DNA from: CAYVKY01 sp964452115 | Lineage (GTDB): Bacteria > Bacteroidota > Ignavibacteria > Tepidaquicellales > Tepidaquicellaceae | Assembly: GCA_964452115.1 (NCBI GenBank) | Contig: CAYVKY010000046.1 | Coordinates: 1-15,355, forward strand | Direction of reading: 5' to 3' | DNA: 15,355 nt | Shown here: positions 7,784 through 15,273 of the stretch, piece after piece | Numbering within the stretch: the first letter of the stretch is position 1 | Layout: every line of letters starts with the position of its first letter | Position numbers and translations under genes: made by a program | Notes under the pieces: model-generated | Database searches by the model: none | What the model was told of the DNA's origin: nothing | Seen by the model: the letters and a program-made list of their open reading frames with translations, nothing else

Positions 7784-8326
7784 TTATAAAGACACTTGTT
7801 TGAATTTATTTTTAATTATTTCCAGCTGTCGGCTGATGCTTGCATCTATTACATAATCTCCCATATTAATCTTAAAACCGCCGATAAGGCTTTCGTCAAT
7901 ATCAAATGAAGGGATAACTTCCTTTCCGGAATATGCTTTCACTTCTTCGATAATTGTGTTTTTCGTTTTGTCATCAAGTTCAATTACCGAACTCACATTT
8001 ACGTCAATTTTGTTCGTCATTTCCTTGTCATACTTTATAAAGTCCTCAAACATCTCTAGAATAAGATCTTCCCTTGTCTGCTCAACCAAAAACAATATAA
8101 AGTCAAGCGTAACTTTATTCACCTTGCCTTCGAAAAGCATTTTTATTGCCGACTGTTTTTTTACTTTGTTTATTACAGGACTGCGGAAAAAGTTTTTCAG
8201 CAGTTGATTTGCCTTCAGCAGTATTAAAAGCGAATTGATATCTTCCGTTACTGCTTTCTGCAATCCGAGCTGAGCGGTCTGTTCATACAATGCTTTCGTA
8301 TATCTTCTTACAATTCTTGTGACCAT
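7784..8326 (-). CDS. atpH: F1Fo ATP synthase delta subunit
   Basis: This 180-residue peripheral stalk protein (OSCP homologue) connects the top of the alpha/beta hexamer to the b subunits. The N-terminal helical domain begins IVRRYTKALYEQTAQLG, matching the family's RYAKALxE pattern. The C-terminal signature lies near the end: IDESLIGGFKINMGDYVIDASISRQ, where the family has LIGGxxxxxGdxviDgSvrgkL. Normal length is 175-185. The start is ATG at 8324-8326 with an SD-like AGGAA 5 nt upstream, placed in the 11-nt gap after atpF. The next gene, atpA, follows after 46 nt. Confidence 0.97.
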   Translation of the reverse strand: MVTRIVRRYTKALYEQTAQLGLQKAVTEDINSLLILLKANQLLKNFFRSPVINKVKKQSAIKMLFEGKVNKVTLDFILFLVEQTREDLILEMFEDFIKYDKEMTNKIDVNVSSVIELDDKTKNTIIEEVKAYSGKEVIPSFDIDESLIGGFKINMGDYVIDASISRQLEIIKNKFKQVSL

Positions 8327-8337
8327 ATCCGTTCCTG

Positions 8338-8889
8338 TTAATTTTTCGGAATTTTAGTTATGAAATCATTTACTATCTGCTTCTGAGTTTCCGCATTCAG
8401 ATTTTTCCTGATTACCTGCTCGGCTATTTTCATTGACATATCAACGATTTCATTTTTGATTTCATCAATCGAAGCAGTTTTCTGACGTTCGATTTCTTCT
8501 TTCGCCTGATTAACTATCTTCGTGTATTCCTCATTCGCTTTGCTGATAATTTCATCTTTTATCTTTGAAGCGGTTTCTCTGCCTGCATTGATAATCTTCA
8601 TGGATTCGGCGTTCGCCTCCGAAAGCTGCTGTTTGTTCTTTTCAATAATTTCGGCGGCAAGCTGATTCTGCTTCTCGGCATTTTCCAGTGCTGACTTGAT
8701 TGTGTCCTCTCTGGAGTTTAATGCTTTTATCAGCGGTTTCCAGGCAAACTTTTTAAGGACTAAAAGCAGTAAAATAAATATTACTATAGTCCAGATTATA
8801 AGACCCGGATTTACCGTAAGCAGTGACGGCTTTTCGTGAACCGGCTCGCTTAAAAGAAATATCAATGTTGAATATGCAAAACTTAACAT
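8338..8889 (-). CDS. atpF: F1Fo ATP synthase b subunit
   Basis: This 183-residue membrane-anchored peripheral stalk protein has a short N-terminal extension and then a single transmembrane helix, NPGLIIWTIVIFILLLLVLKKF (about residues 27-48). The family-typical FAWKPLIKALNSRED follows, then a long charged amphipathic coiled-coil to the C-terminus. The extension (AYSTLIFLLSEPVHEKPS) is hydrophobic and could be a second short membrane dip or a cleaved signal. I prefer the ATG at 8887-8889; an in-frame GTG directly in front (8890-8892) would add one residue. No clear SD is visible. The gap after atpE is about 50 nt and contains a small inverted repeat. Only one b gene is present, so the stalk is probably a homodimer. 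Confidence 0.97.
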   Translation of the reverse strand: MLSFAYSTLIFLLSEPVHEKPSLLTVNPGLIIWTIVIFILLLLVLKKFAWKPLIKALNSREDTIKSALENAEKQNQLAAEIIEKNKQQLSEANAESMKIINAGRETASKIKDEIISKANEEYTKIVNQAKEEIERQKTASIDEIKNEIVDMSMKIAEQVIRKNLNAETQKQIVNDFITKIPKN

Positions 8890-8941
8890 CACTTAATTTT
8901 TGAAATTAATATTATACCGTTTAAATTATTTCTGACGGTTA

Positions 8942-9163
8942 TTAGCCTTTGATTGCGAGCAATATGCAGATAACGAGTCCGAAAAGCGCAACGCCTTCGA
9001 TAAGTGCTGCTGCGATAATCATCGAGGTTCTGATTTCACCTAATGCTTCGGGGTTTCTTGCGCTGCCTTCCATAGCCGCTGCTGCAATCTTTCCAATTCC
9101 GAATGCTGCTCCGATTACTACTAATCCTGCTCCGATTCCGGCTGCTAAATATGCTAATTCCAT
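8942..9163 (-). CDS. atpE: F1Fo ATP synthase c subunit (proton type)
   Basis: This 73-residue hairpin of two membrane helices makes up the rotating c-ring. Helix 1 is Gly/Ala rich (AAGIGAGLVVIGAAFGIGKI), the polar loop is ARNPEALGEIR, and helix 2 carries the ion-binding carboxylate E56 (AALIEGVALFGLV). Aligned with sodium-type c subunits, the position of the helix-1 Gln ligand is Ile23 and the residues after E56 are Gly-Val instead of Ser-Thr, so proton rather than sodium coupling is inferred. The ATG at 9161-9163 is preceded by the strongest SD in the window. High translation would fit the many copies of c needed per complex. Confidence 0.98.
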   Translation of the reverse strand: MELAYLAAGIGAGLVVIGAAFGIGKIAAAAMEGSARNPEALGEIRTSMIIAAALIEGVALFGLVICILLAIKG

Positions 9164-9171
9164 TTTTTGTT

Positions 9172-9178
9172 CTCCTTT
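9172..9178 (-). promoter_or_regulatory. Strong Shine-Dalgarno site of atpE
   Basis: On the minus strand the sequence reads AAAGGAG, 8 nt before the atpE ATG, a near-perfect anti-SD match at ideal spacing. It is the best such site in the window: most neighbouring genes have a weaker match or none. The start of atpE is therefore well fixed. Confidence 0.8.
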
Positions 9179-9200
9179 GAATTATTTAAATTTATATTTT

Positions 9201-10088
9201 TTAATGTTGATGTATTGCCATGTTTATAAATAAAGTCGATAGCATTGTGAATATGTACGCCTGAAGAACTGATACAAATATTTCCAGGCAGTAAATGAAT
9301 ATTGCGAAAGGAACTGCTATCACGATTCCCGCATAATTCATAATAAAAATCAGTCCTATAAGCGAAAGTACGATGATTGTGCCCGCAGTGATATTCGCAA
9401 ATAGACGCATAAGGAGTGCAAAGGGTTTTGTAAAAAGTCCGATGAACTCCACTACAAGCATTATCGGCAGCACGAATGCCGGTACTCCCGGAGGAATAAG
9501 TCCTTTGAAATATCCGATAACTCCGTTTTTCTTCATCCCCTGCCCTATCATAGTAAAAAATGTTATCAGGGCAAGTCCCGATGTTACATTTATATTTTTT
9601 GTCGGCTGCACCATCATCGGAATAAGTCCGAAAAGATTAGCAAAAAGTATGAAGAAAAACATCGTCAGGAAAAGCGGAAGCAGTCTAAGTCCGTCTTTCC
9701 CGAGATTAGGAACCACAACATCGTCCCTGATAAATACAATCAGAACCTCGATAAAATTGCCGATTCCTTTAGGCACTTTGTTTTTTGTGTTAATACGAGC
9801 CGCCCTTACGAGCACAATTGTAAGAATGATGCACACAAGCACCATCATAAATAAACTTTTTGTGGGAGATAAATCAATTGTCATACCGCCGATTTTTACG
9901 GGCGGAAATTGCGGAAGATGAAGTTTGCCAAAGAAATAAAAGTCCACATCTTTGTGGTCAACCACTTTATCTACAATGTCAAGTTTCTCGTCATTTGCTC
10001 CCTGATGTTCTTCCTGACCGAACGACAGGGCAGGCATCATAAATCTAAAGAGCAAAATTATTAACGCAATTTTAAATGTTATCTTCAC
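9201..10088 (-). CDS. atpB: F1Fo ATP synthase a subunit with N-terminal signal peptide
   Basis: This 295-residue membrane stator subunit holds the two proton half-channels. It begins with a signal-peptide-like segment (basic K2/K6, hydrophobic to about residue 22, likely cut after SFG24 before QEE). A charged segment of about 50 residues rich in Asp, Glu, His and Lys follows before the first core helix at about 78-95. The essential arginine is R228 in KPFALLMRLFANITAGT; polar channel residues include E214, E269 and Q276. Length is above the usual 240-270 because of the extension, a known feature in Bacteroidota/Chlorobiota. The start is GTG at 10088, chosen because it gives a complete signal peptide; it overlaps the previous gene by 17 nt. 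A later start at the Met-Met pair (residues 17-18) would destroy the signal and is less likely. Confidence 0.97.
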   Translation of the reverse strand: MKITFKIALIILLFRFMMPALSFGQEEHQGANDEKLDIVDKVVDHKDVDFYFFGKLHLPQFPPVKIGGMTIDLSPTKSLFMMVLVCIILTIVLVRAARINTKNKVPKGIGNFIEVLIVFIRDDVVVPNLGKDGLRLLPLFLTMFFFILFANLFGLIPMMVQPTKNINVTSGLALITFFTMIGQGMKKNGVIGYFKGLIPPGVPAFVLPIMLVVEFIGLFTKPFALLMRLFANITAGTIIVLSLIGLIFIMNYAGIVIAVPFAIFIYCLEIFVSVLQAYIFTMLSTLFINMAIHQH

Positions 10089-10512
10089 CTTTGTTTATCT
10101 CTTTCTTGGTAATCTTTGATAAATAATTTAGTTCAAATATTAACGAAAAAACGTAAAATCCGAAGAATGAAAAAATGAAATTCACAACAGGAAATCCGAA
10201 AAGTTTCACCGCCAGCACCACATATATAAGTATCATCACCATCCTAACCATCATCGAACCGAAAAACTCAATCACAAAAGTTTTGTTGCTTTTCTTTACC
10301 GCGTCCTCTATTATCAGCAGCCCTGCAATCAGATTTGTGATGCAGATTATCAGATTCACAACCGTTGCCGTATATTCATTCGAGGTTTTAAGAACGTTCG
10401 ATAAATAAAGAAGCAGCGCCGTAAGCACATAGCCGCAGATTGTAAATACCAGTATTGAGTTCGAATATCTTTTCTTCTTCAAAGAACTACTTGTTATTTT
10501 TTTTCTCGTCAT
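10072..10512 (-). CDS. AtpI-like small membrane protein of the ATP synthase cluster
   Basis: This 146-residue protein has a basic N-terminus and four predicted membrane helices at about residues 20-38, 49-68, 88-104 and 107-127. The third and fourth (GSMMVRMVMILIYVVLAV, then FGFPVVNFIFSFFGFYVF) resemble the ATP synthase I chain family, whose members are found just upstream of atpB. They help insert or assemble the c-ring, or act in Mg2+ supply, but are not part of the purified enzyme. Its ATG sits inside the 3' end of atpZ (26-nt overlap) and its own 3' end overlaps atpB by 17 nt, so the three are tightly coupled. Sequence conservation in this family is low; the assignment leans on topology and position. 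Confidence 0.75.
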   Translation of the reverse strand: MTRKKITSSSLKKKRYSNSILVFTICGYVLTALLLYLSNVLKTSNEYTATVVNLIICITNLIAGLLIIEDAVKKSNKTFVIEFFGSMMVRMVMILIYVVLAVKLFGFPVVNFIFSFFGFYVFSLIFELNYLSKITKKEINKGEDNI

Positions 10513-10756
10513 TCAATTTTTTTATGCTCAGGTAAAAGCTGTAGAATCCTCCGAAAAAGCCTATGAGTACTAATACGAGTGTGAAAATGAACTTTGTACC
10601 CAGCAGCCTGTCAAGCCATATCCCTATAAAAAGAAATATCAGAATCACTGCCACAAGCTGAATTCCTAATCCCGAATATTTCACATAATCGGAATTGCTG
10701 TTCATTAACGGCTTATTCAAAATATCCTTCAAAGAACTCTTTTTTTTACCGGACAT
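10487..10756 (-). CDS. atpZ: AtpZ/AtpI-family ATP synthase accessory protein
   Basis: This 89-residue protein has a basic cytosolic N-terminus and two membrane helices (about residues 28-47 and 56-78). It carries the family pattern of a Gly-rich first helix (YSGLGIQLVAVILIFLFIGI), the turn WLDRLLGT, and a second Gly-rich helix (VLIGFFGGFYSFY) ending in a lysine-rich tail. Such AtpZ proteins open many atp operons and have been linked to Mg2+ or Ca2+ movement and to c-ring assembly. Here it is the first gene of the ATP synthase block, 50 nt after meaB. The ATG at 10754-10756 has no SD. Confidence 0.83.
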   Translation of the reverse strand: MSGKKKSSLKDILNKPLMNSNSDYVKYSGLGIQLVAVILIFLFIGIWLDRLLGTKFIFTLVLVLIGFFGGFYSFYLSIKKLNDEKKNNK

Positions 10757-10763
10757 AAATTTA

Positions 10764-10792
10764 AAATTAACAATTTAAGATTTGATTTTCAA
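10764..10792 (-). promoter_or_regulatory. Possible promoter before the atp block (weak)
   Basis: In the 50-nt AT-rich gap between meaB and atpZ, the minus strand offers TTGAAA at 10787-10792 and TAATTT at 10764-10769 with 17-nt spacing. The -35 box is good but the -10 box matches poorly, and the gap is so AT-rich that chance matches are expected. It would place the start of transcription very close to the atpZ ATG. The atp genes could equally be read from upstream. Confidence 0.2.
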
Positions 10793-10806
10793 TTCAACAG
10801 TTTATA

Positions 10807-11760
10807 CTATATACTGAATTTCCGTGCCGAAATTTCATCCGCAAGGGTGTACGGGTCTTTCAGCTTAAAACCGATTTTTTCCATATTTTCGTTCAGATAC
10901 TTTTCATTTTCTTCATTCCAGAAATTCACTTTCAGTGATTCATTTACGAGTTCCTTCACTTTATTCCGTAGATGATGTTTTCTTTTGATATCAAGAAATC
11001 CTGATTTCGTCAGATGCCTCTGATGCCGCTTAATTTCTTTCAATAGTTCCTCTATACCTTCGTTTTCGCTTGCTATGGTTTTCAGAACTTTTATATCCCA
11101 TTTATCTTCGCTTTCAGGTTTCAGATGTATTATGTTTCTGAGACTCGATGCAATGTTATCAGCACCCTGCCTGTCCGATTTATTCACCACGAATATATCC
11201 GCAATTTCCATCAGTCCCGCTTTTAGTGTTTGCACGGAATCGCCGGATTCCGGCACGAGCGTAACTATCGTAGTATCCGCCGTTCCTGCAATATCAAGCT
11301 CCGTCTGCCCGACACCCACCGTTTCCACAAGAATAAAATCCTTACCCGATGCATCCAGCACATCACACACATCACTTGTACTTTTTGAAAGCCCGCCGAG
11401 ACTTCCTCTCGTCGCCATTGACCTTATAAAAACATTTTCCAGCAGTGCGGATTCACTCATCCTGATTCTGTCTCCGAGCAGTGCACCTCCCGTAAAAGGG
11501 CTCGTCGGGTCAACTGCAATCACACCTACTTTATAATTATGCGAGGACAAAAGTTTGATTATCTGGTTTGTGAGGGTTGACTTTCCCGCTCCGGGCGGAC
11601 CTGTGATTCCCACCCTGTAAGCCTTTCCGGTGTTTTTGTAAATTTCCTTCAGCAGCTGCTTTTTTCCTGCAAGGTCATTTTCAATTATTGTGATTGCCTT
11701 TGCCAGGGGTACTTTGCTGCCAGAAAATATTCCGTCAATAATGTTTTTTACATCCGTCAT
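10807..11760 (-). CDS. meaB: MeaB/ArgK-family GTPase, methylmalonyl-CoA mutase chaperone
   Basis: This 317-residue G3E P-loop GTPase has Walker A GPPGAGKST (54-62), a strand ending VIAVDPTSPFTGGALLGDRIRM (about 80-101), a switch region ETVGVGQTE (146-154), the base-recognition motif NKSD (193-196) and a C-terminal helical dimerisation arm. MeaB gates cofactor loading of adenosylcobalamin-dependent methylmalonyl-CoA mutase and protects it from inactivation. Its presence implies a B12-dependent propionate or succinate interconversion route. The mutase genes are not in this window, which is unusual because they are often adjacent. The ATG overlaps the stop of the epimerase gene as ATGA, so translation is probably coupled. 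A related IcmF-type or metallochaperone role cannot be excluded. Confidence 0.93.
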   Translation of the reverse strand: MTDVKNIIDGIFSGSKVPLAKAITIIENDLAGKKQLLKEIYKNTGKAYRVGITGPPGAGKSTLTNQIIKLLSSHNYKVGVIAVDPTSPFTGGALLGDRIRMSESALLENVFIRSMATRGSLGGLSKSTSDVCDVLDASGKDFILVETVGVGQTELDIAGTADTTIVTLVPESGDSVQTLKAGLMEIADIFVVNKSDRQGADNIASSLRNIIHLKPESEDKWDIKVLKTIASENEGIEELLKEIKRHQRHLTKSGFLDIKRKHHLRNKVKELVNESLKVNFWNEENEKYLNENMEKIGFKLKDPYTLADEISARKFSI

Positions 11761-12683
11761 TTCCTGCGAATATTTTCCTTAAACCAGTCAAATGTAATTT
11801 TTATTCCATCCTGAATACCGGTTTTTGCTTCCCATTTTAGTTCTGATTTCGCTTTCGATGAATCAAGCACGCTCCGCATCTGCTCGCCTTTAATTTCTTC
11901 ACCGTGCTTTTCCGGAACAGGTTTTTCGCTGCACTTTGAAATCATTTCAAAAAGCTCATTCACACTTGTTTCCTTACCGGTTGCAATATTGAAAATTCCC
12001 GAATCATTATAATTCAGCGCACACAGATTCGCTCCTGCAATATCATCAACGAAGACATAATCTCTTGTATTATTTCCGCTGCCGTTGATTACGGGCACAT
12101 CACCTTTCAGAATTTTTTTTACAAACACAGACACCACACCGCCCTCGCCTTTCAAACTCTGCCTCGGACCATAAGCATTCGCATATCTTAAAATCACATA
12201 ATCGAGTCCGTGATAATTTTTATAAAATTTCAGATAATATTCAAATGTTAGTTTATTAATCCCGTACGGTGAAAGCGGCTCTGTGATGTGATTTTCCCCT
12301 GCAGGAAACACTTTCTGCTCGCCGTATACCGCCCCGCCGGATGAAGCAAAAATAATTTTCTTTACATTATGTTTTACCGCTGCATTCAGCAGATTCACTC
12401 CCGCTTTAATATTCGTTTTAATATCAATTATAGGATTTCTCTGCGAAAGCCGTAGGTCAATCTGTGCCGCATGATGATTTATTACATCAATTTTATTTTC
12501 TTTAAAAATGTAATCAATATTACCCGAAATATCATCTTTATAGAAAATGCATCTTTTATTTACGTTCTGTGCATCCCCGTGAGAGAGATTATCCACGGCA
12601 ATTACAGTATGTCCTGCTTCAATATACTTATCCGCAATATGAGAACCGATAAACCCTGCCCCGCCGGTGATTAAAATATTCAT
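11757..12683 (-). CDS. NAD-dependent sugar epimerase/dehydratase (extended SDR, GalE-like)
   Basis: This 308-residue soluble enzyme acts on a nucleotide sugar. The Rossmann NAD motif is TGGAGFIGS (6-14) with D31 binding the adenosine ribose. The catalytic Ser pair lies in FASSGGAVYGE (112-122) and the YxxxK pair is Y140/K144 in SPYGINK. Substrate-side motifs LRYANAYGPRQ and TRDYVFVDDIAGA are typical of UDP-glucose 4-epimerase and its relatives. The exact substrate cannot be read, so I leave the symbol empty; UDP-Glc/Gal, UDP-GlcNAc/GalNAc or UDP-glucuronate chemistry are all possible. Both ends are ATGA overlaps: its ATG with the purD stop and its stop with the meaB ATG. A role in surface polysaccharide is inferred from glycosyltransferases in the window. 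Confidence 0.9.
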   Translation of the reverse strand: MNILITGGAGFIGSHIADKYIEAGHTVIAVDNLSHGDAQNVNKRCIFYKDDISGNIDYIFKENKIDVINHHAAQIDLRLSQRNPIIDIKTNIKAGVNLLNAAVKHNVKKIIFASSGGAVYGEQKVFPAGENHITEPLSPYGINKLTFEYYLKFYKNYHGLDYVILRYANAYGPRQSLKGEGGVVSVFVKKILKGDVPVINGSGNNTRDYVFVDDIAGANLCALNYNDSGIFNIATGKETSVNELFEMISKCSEKPVPEKHGEEIKGEQMRSVLDSSKAKSELKWEAKTGIQDGIKITFDWFKENIRRK

Positions 12684-13978
12684 AGTGATAAACTTTTATT
12701 CCCTATATCCCTGCGGAAATATTTATTCTCAAAATTAATTTTACCGGCAGCCTTATATGCCTTCTCCGCCGCATCTTTCAGTGATTCACCGCTTACAGCC
12801 GTTACGCAAATCACTCTTCCGCCGCTTGTTACAACATCGCCGTTCTTAATTTTCGTTCCTGCGTGAAACACAATCACGTCGTTCTGATTGATATCCAACC
12901 CGTCAATTTTGAATCCCTTCTGATATTCTCCGGGATATCCCTTCGATGCAAGCACAACGCAGAATGAATACGCAGGTTTAAGTTCCAGTTCGTAATCTTT
13001 AATAGTGCCTGCCTCAGATGCTTCAAGCAGTTTCAGAAAATCCGATTTTAAAAGCGGCAGCACCGCCTGAGTTTCAGGATCGCCGAACCTGCAGTTGAAT
13101 TCAATCACGTAAGGCTTTTTATCGTCAGTTATCATTAAGCCGCAATATAAACATCCCTTGTAAACAATTCTATCTTTTTTAAACGCAGCCAGCATCGGCT
13201 CGATAATCAGCTGCCTGATATCCTGCAGCAGTTCTTCGTCAATTAATTTTTCGCTCAGCGGTGCATAAGCGCCCATTCCGCCGGTGTTTGCGCCGGTGTC
13301 GCCTTCGCCGATGCGCTTGTGGTCCTGACTCGCCGGCAGCATCACAAAAAATTCTCCGTCCGTTACGGCAAGTACAGAGACTTCAAATCCAGTAAGAAAT
13401 TCCTCGATAATAAAATTGTCGGATGCACTTCCGAAAACTTTTGACTTCGTAAACATATCAATCGTATTCACTGCCTCATCTCTGCTATTACATACCACCA
13501 CTCCCTTGCCCGCAGCAAGTCCGTCTGCTTTTATCACAACAGGAAAATTTACACCGTCCAGATATTTCATGGCAGCCGCAGCATCATTGCAGCCGAATTT
13601 TTTATACTTTGCAGTCGGTATATTATTCCTCATCATCAAATCTTTTGCAAATATCTTTGATGATTCAATCTGTGCAGCTTTTTTATTCGGACCGAAAATT
13701 TTCAGTCCTGCTTTTTCAAATTCGTCCACAATCCCCATTGAAAGCGGGACTTCTGGACCGACAACGGTAAAATCAATTTCATTATCCAGTGCAAATTCTT
13801 TTAGCTCCTGAATTTCCGTTGGTTTGATTTCAATCGGCTCGCAGAATTTATCGAGTCCGCCTGAGCCGAGCGTGCAGTAAATTTTTGATTCGCCTTTTCT
13901 AAACGATTTTGAATTGTAAATGCTGTGGGCAATCGCATGCTCCCTGCCGCCGTTTCCGACTAATAAAATATTTTTCAT
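12680..13978 (-). CDS. purD: Phosphoribosylamine-glycine ligase (GAR synthetase)
   Basis: This 432-residue ATP-grasp enzyme joins glycine to 5-phosphoribosylamine, the second step of de novo purine synthesis. Landmarks are the N-domain GNGGREHA (8-15), VVGPEVPLS, the ATP-grasp KADGLAAGKGV (150-160), QDHKRIGEGDTGANTGGMGA (218-237) and the metal-binding EFNCRFGDPETQ (293-304), then the C-domain. Length is normal and it is a stand-alone PurD, not fused to PurM or PurN. The ATG at 13976-13978 lies 11 nt after the glycosyltransferase stop without an SD; the stop overlaps the next start as ATGA. No other pur gene is nearby. Confidence 0.98.
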   Translation of the reverse strand: MKNILLVGNGGREHAIAHSIYNSKSFRKGESKIYCTLGSGGLDKFCEPIEIKPTEIQELKEFALDNEIDFTVVGPEVPLSMGIVDEFEKAGLKIFGPNKKAAQIESSKIFAKDLMMRNNIPTAKYKKFGCNDAAAAMKYLDGVNFPVVIKADGLAAGKGVVVCNSRDEAVNTIDMFTKSKVFGSASDNFIIEEFLTGFEVSVLAVTDGEFFVMLPASQDHKRIGEGDTGANTGGMGAYAPLSEKLIDEELLQDIRQLIIEPMLAAFKKDRIVYKGCLYCGLMITDDKKPYVIEFNCRFGDPETQAVLPLLKSDFLKLLEASEAGTIKDYELELKPAYSFCVVLASKGYPGEYQKGFKIDGLDINQNDVIVFHAGTKIKNGDVVTSGGRVICVTAVSGESLKDAAEKAYKAAGKINFENKYFRRDIGNKSLSL

Positions 13979-13989
13979 TTTAGTAAAAT

Positions 13990-15273
13990 TTATTCTAAAT
14001 CAACTAAATAATTGAAATCCCTCGCAATGTCATAAACATAAGGAGACATTTCAAATTTCGTCACGGTTGCTTCATTCGGAACCGGAAGATTATTCGATTC
14101 GTACATCTTATAATAGTCATAAAATGCTTCTGCGATTTTTGCAGGGCTGTAATCATAAATCACTTTTGCGGCACCGTAACTTTTCAAAACACTGTTGACA
14201 GCGCTGTTTTCTGACGGAATGCAGGCAACGATATTCCTTTTGCTGCCTATATACTCACCCAGTACGCCCGGGTATACACCGTCACAATTTTTACAGTTGC
14301 GTATGTGCACAAAAAGCACATCCGACGTCAATATGTATTTGACAAATTCCATATGGTTCAGGTATCCCGGCATGTATAAACATTCAAGTATGCCGTATTC
14401 TTTTGCAGTCCGCAGCAGATTTTTTGGAACGAGTCCGAGGAAAAGAAATTCAATCTGTTTTTTATAAAGCGGCATTGCATCAACAAGCGACTTTATCGCC
14501 TTGAAATACAATTTCAGTCCGCGTGAATTCAAACTTCCTGTATATGTTATCCGCATCTTCGATGTATATGGAAGATTTTTTTTCATCGCCGCATCAAAAT
14601 CATTTTTATCATACAGGCGTGGAATTAATTTCACATCATTATATTTAATTCCGTTGTATTTCGAAAGAATGATTTCTTTGATTTTTCTGTTTGTGGTTAA
14701 TATTTTGTCCGCATCTCTTACAACGAGCCGCTCTTCATTTTCATTTAGTTTCTTATGAAATGACGTAGGATAGAATTTGATTGAAGTAGATTCAGTCCAC
14801 GAATGCCTGTAATCAATCACAAGCGGTACTCTGTATTTTTTCTTAATATTACGGGCAACAATTAAATTCGTGAAAGGCGGAGCCGATGCATAAATCAACT
14901 GAAACCCATTGTATTTTTCCCAGATTTCATCCGCTTTCTTCAAAGCAGCATTCTTCCAGCCGATTTTTGAATCAGGTATATCAACCCAGCTGCTGTAGAT
15001 TTTTTTCATTTTCTGAAATGATGAAGAAGGCACGCGCGTCACCACTTTGCTGATGTCCTTGATTTCCTTTCCTGTACGCTCTATTAAGATATCTGACTGC
15101 AGAACTTCATTAAAAAGGTGCTCATCTACTACATATAATTTTTTCGGACTCACCGTAAGCACTACAACCTGCCAGTCATATTGCCCAAGGTATTTCGCCA
15201 GTTTTAATGTACGCAAAAATCCGCCCAATCCCATCGGGGGAAAATAATTAGTAACAAATAATGCTTTATTCAT
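13990..15273 (-). CDS. GT-B fold glycosyltransferase (family 4-like)
   Basis: This 427-residue glycosyltransferase has no signal or membrane helix. The N-terminal acceptor half starts with LFVTNYFPPMGLGGFLRTL (5-23), a GT4-type opening. Further family landmarks are the DYRHSW segment (154-159, where relatives have DFRDPW), LIPRLYDKNDFD (216-227, in place of the usual IPNGYD), YTGSL (244-248) opening the donor half, and the donor-binding stretch VYPGVLGEYIGSKRNIVA (333-350) with E340 as the conserved Glu. It probably adds a sugar to a cell-surface glycan or glycolipid at the inner membrane; the donor and acceptor are unknown. It is the first gene of the minus-strand series. An SD-like AAAGAG lies 6 nt before the ATG, and no convincing promoter was seen in the 82 bases upstream. 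Confidence 0.85.
   Translation of the reverse strand: MNKALFVTNYFPPMGLGGFLRTLKLAKYLGQYDWQVVVLTVSPKKLYVVDEHLFNEVLQSDILIERTGKEIKDISKVVTRVPSSSFQKMKKIYSSWVDIPDSKIGWKNAALKKADEIWEKYNGFQLIYASAPPFTNLIVARNIKKKYRVPLVIDYRHSWTESTSIKFYPTSFHKKLNENEERLVVRDADKILTTNRKIKEIILSKYNGIKYNDVKLIPRLYDKNDFDAAMKKNLPYTSKMRITYTGSLNSRGLKLYFKAIKSLVDAMPLYKKQIEFLFLGLVPKNLLRTAKEYGILECLYMPGYLNHMEFVKYILTSDVLFVHIRNCKNCDGVYPGVLGEYIGSKRNIVACIPSENSAVNSVLKSYGAAKVIYDYSPAKIAEAFYDYYKMYESNNLPVPNEATVTKFEMSPYVYDIARDFNYLVDLE

Noticed and set aside
9373..9921. 182-codon open frame on the + strand opposite atpB
   Set aside because: It is antisense to a strongly conserved gene, with no start context and no recognisable domain; it arises from atpB codon use.
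11075..11536. 153-codon open frame on the + strand opposite meaB
   Set aside because: It is rich in Ser and Pro as expected from a shadow frame and covers the conserved GTPase motifs of meaB.
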